In this document: positions 63,540 through 64,000 of the stretch, piece by piece | How positions within the stretch are numbered: position 1 is the first letter of the stretch | How the letters are laid out: every line of letters starts with the position of its first letter | Source: Aequorivita todarodis | Lineage (GTDB): Bacteria; Bacteroidota; Bacteroidia; Flavobacteriales; Flavobacteriaceae | Length of the DNA stretch: 64,000 nucleotides | NCBI RefSeq assembly: GCF_028561335.1 | Contig: NZ_JAQQTG010000001.1 | Location: 1 to 64,000, forward strand | Direction: 5' to 3' | Made by a program: the position numbers and the translations under genes | The notes under the pieces: generated by a model | Told to the model about the DNA's origin: nothing | Databases searched by the model: none | Seen by the model: only the letters and a program-made list of their open reading frames with translations

Positions 63540-64000
63540 CTATTTGTTCAATTTTTGAAGAAATTTTTCAATCTTCTCTCTATCCGGAACCGTTGTAATT
63601 TCTTTCGTCAAAGCCTTTTTAAAAGCGATTTTCGCGGCGGCATCATAATTTTTTTCAAAGTAATACTTTCCCGTTAAATAATAAGCTTTCCAATATTCGG
63701 GATTTTTTTGCTGCAATGCCGCAAGTTTTTCTGCTGAAATAGTTTCCTTATTTTCAATTGCCGCTTCCACTTCCCGCTCCAAAATTCGGTATTCTTCGTA
63801 ATCTTTATATTCTTTTGAATGCACAAAAGGATCTTCGGAAATGTTTCCTTTTGAATTTGAAATGGTTTTGGTTGCCGGATTTCCCTCTCTATTTGCAAAA
63901 ACTTCATCCAAATCATATTCCACAAATTCCCCCAGCTGATACGGATTGGAAGAAACCCAAACCTTTCGGCTTTCGGGTTTGAAAACTATGCCGTGGTGCG
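63540..64000 (-). CDS. C-terminal part of a C45-family autoproteolytic acyltransferase-like protein (cut by window edge)
   Basis: The frame stays open from the stop at 63540 to the right edge, giving 153 residues of the C-terminus. The edge reads HHGIVFKPESRKVWVSSNPY, QLGEFVEYDLDEVF, which I recognise as the end of the Ntn-hydrolase fold of C45 proteins (isopenicillin-N acyltransferase relatives). A charged linker and a TPR-like helical pair follow (EYWKAYYLTGKYYFEKNYDA). A GTG at 63923 could be mistaken for a start, but the conserved sequence continues upstream of it. It precedes the CoA-ligase-like gene on the same strand by 143 bases. Confidence 0.75.
   Translation of the reverse strand, partial: HHGIVFKPESRKVWVSSNPYQLGEFVEYDLDEVFANREGNPATKTISNSKGNISEDPFVHSKEYKDYEEYRILEREVEAAIENKETISAEKLAALQQKNPEYWKAYYLTGKYYFEKNYDAAAKIAFKKALTKEITTVPDREKIEKFLQKLNK

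Noticed and set aside
1-64000. CRISPR array, tRNA, rRNA, insertion sequence or prophage
   Set aside because: No regularly spaced repeats, no tRNA-like cloverleaf, no rRNA segment and no transposase, integrase or phage gene was seen; the repeats found are too short and too few.

Overview
This window comes from the chromosome of a member of the Bacteroidota, almost certainly a Flavobacteriaceae species. The signs are: sprA with a RemB-like barrel protein (type IX secretion and gliding genes), an alternative complex III operon, Bacteroidota-type TAnnTTTG promoter boxes, A-rich start regions without clear Shine-Dalgarno sites, and moderately AT-rich DNA. The genus cannot be fixed. I see no rRNA, tRNA, CRISPR array, insertion sequence, integrase or phage gene. 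No gene-free stretch is longer than about 300 bases; the largest (41124-41411) holds three stem-loops and a promoter box.

Layout. 1-1903 (minus): start of a very large secreted adhesin-like protein that runs off the left edge; base composition and codon use change abruptly inside its reading frame at about 448. 1979-7066 (plus): NifU-type Fe-S protein, dodecin, a lipoprotein of the YyaL/DUF255 family, an MscS channel and an unknown secreted protein. 7078-15441 (minus): an export operon with one ABC ATPase, two MacB/FtsX-type permeases, a DUF1801 gene, two HlyD-type adaptors and one TolC-type channel, ending in tsaB. 15583-20988 (minus): cytochrome oxidase accessory locus (ctaB, two subunit III proteins, subunit IV, then a SCO-like protein without copper ligands, SCO1, DUF420 and a small membrane protein). 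21111-26419: an MBL hydrolase, then on the minus strand a RemB/Wzi-like barrel, two TonB proteins, a VanZ-like protein and gcvH. 26790-37018 (minus): sprA, ruvA and the two-domain malic enzyme. 37211-39088 (plus): an Omp85-like outer membrane protein. 39129-41123 (minus): queG and ruvB.

41412-53314 (minus) is one long respiratory operon, actABCDEF-ctaC-ctaD: alternative complex III passes electrons from menaquinol to a caa3-type oxidase, whose remaining subunits and assembly factors are at 15.6-21 kb. 53539-56446 holds a SPOR-domain protein and a DUF5916 barrel protein. 56581-61105 (minus) is rimP-nusA-infB, with a terminator-like hairpin directly before rimP. 61265-64000 holds a double-domain universal stress protein, a phenylacetate-CoA-ligase-like adenylating enzyme and the C-terminus of a C45-family acyltransferase; the last two suggest the edge of an aryl-polyene/flexirubin-type locus.

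The most unusual points are the composition switch in the adhesin, the TonB-C-terminal-like domain at the N-terminus of the RemB-like barrel beside two tonB genes, the helix-hairpin-helix tail on ActC, and the possible attenuator in front of rimP. Most of the window is otherwise conserved flavobacterial core genome.
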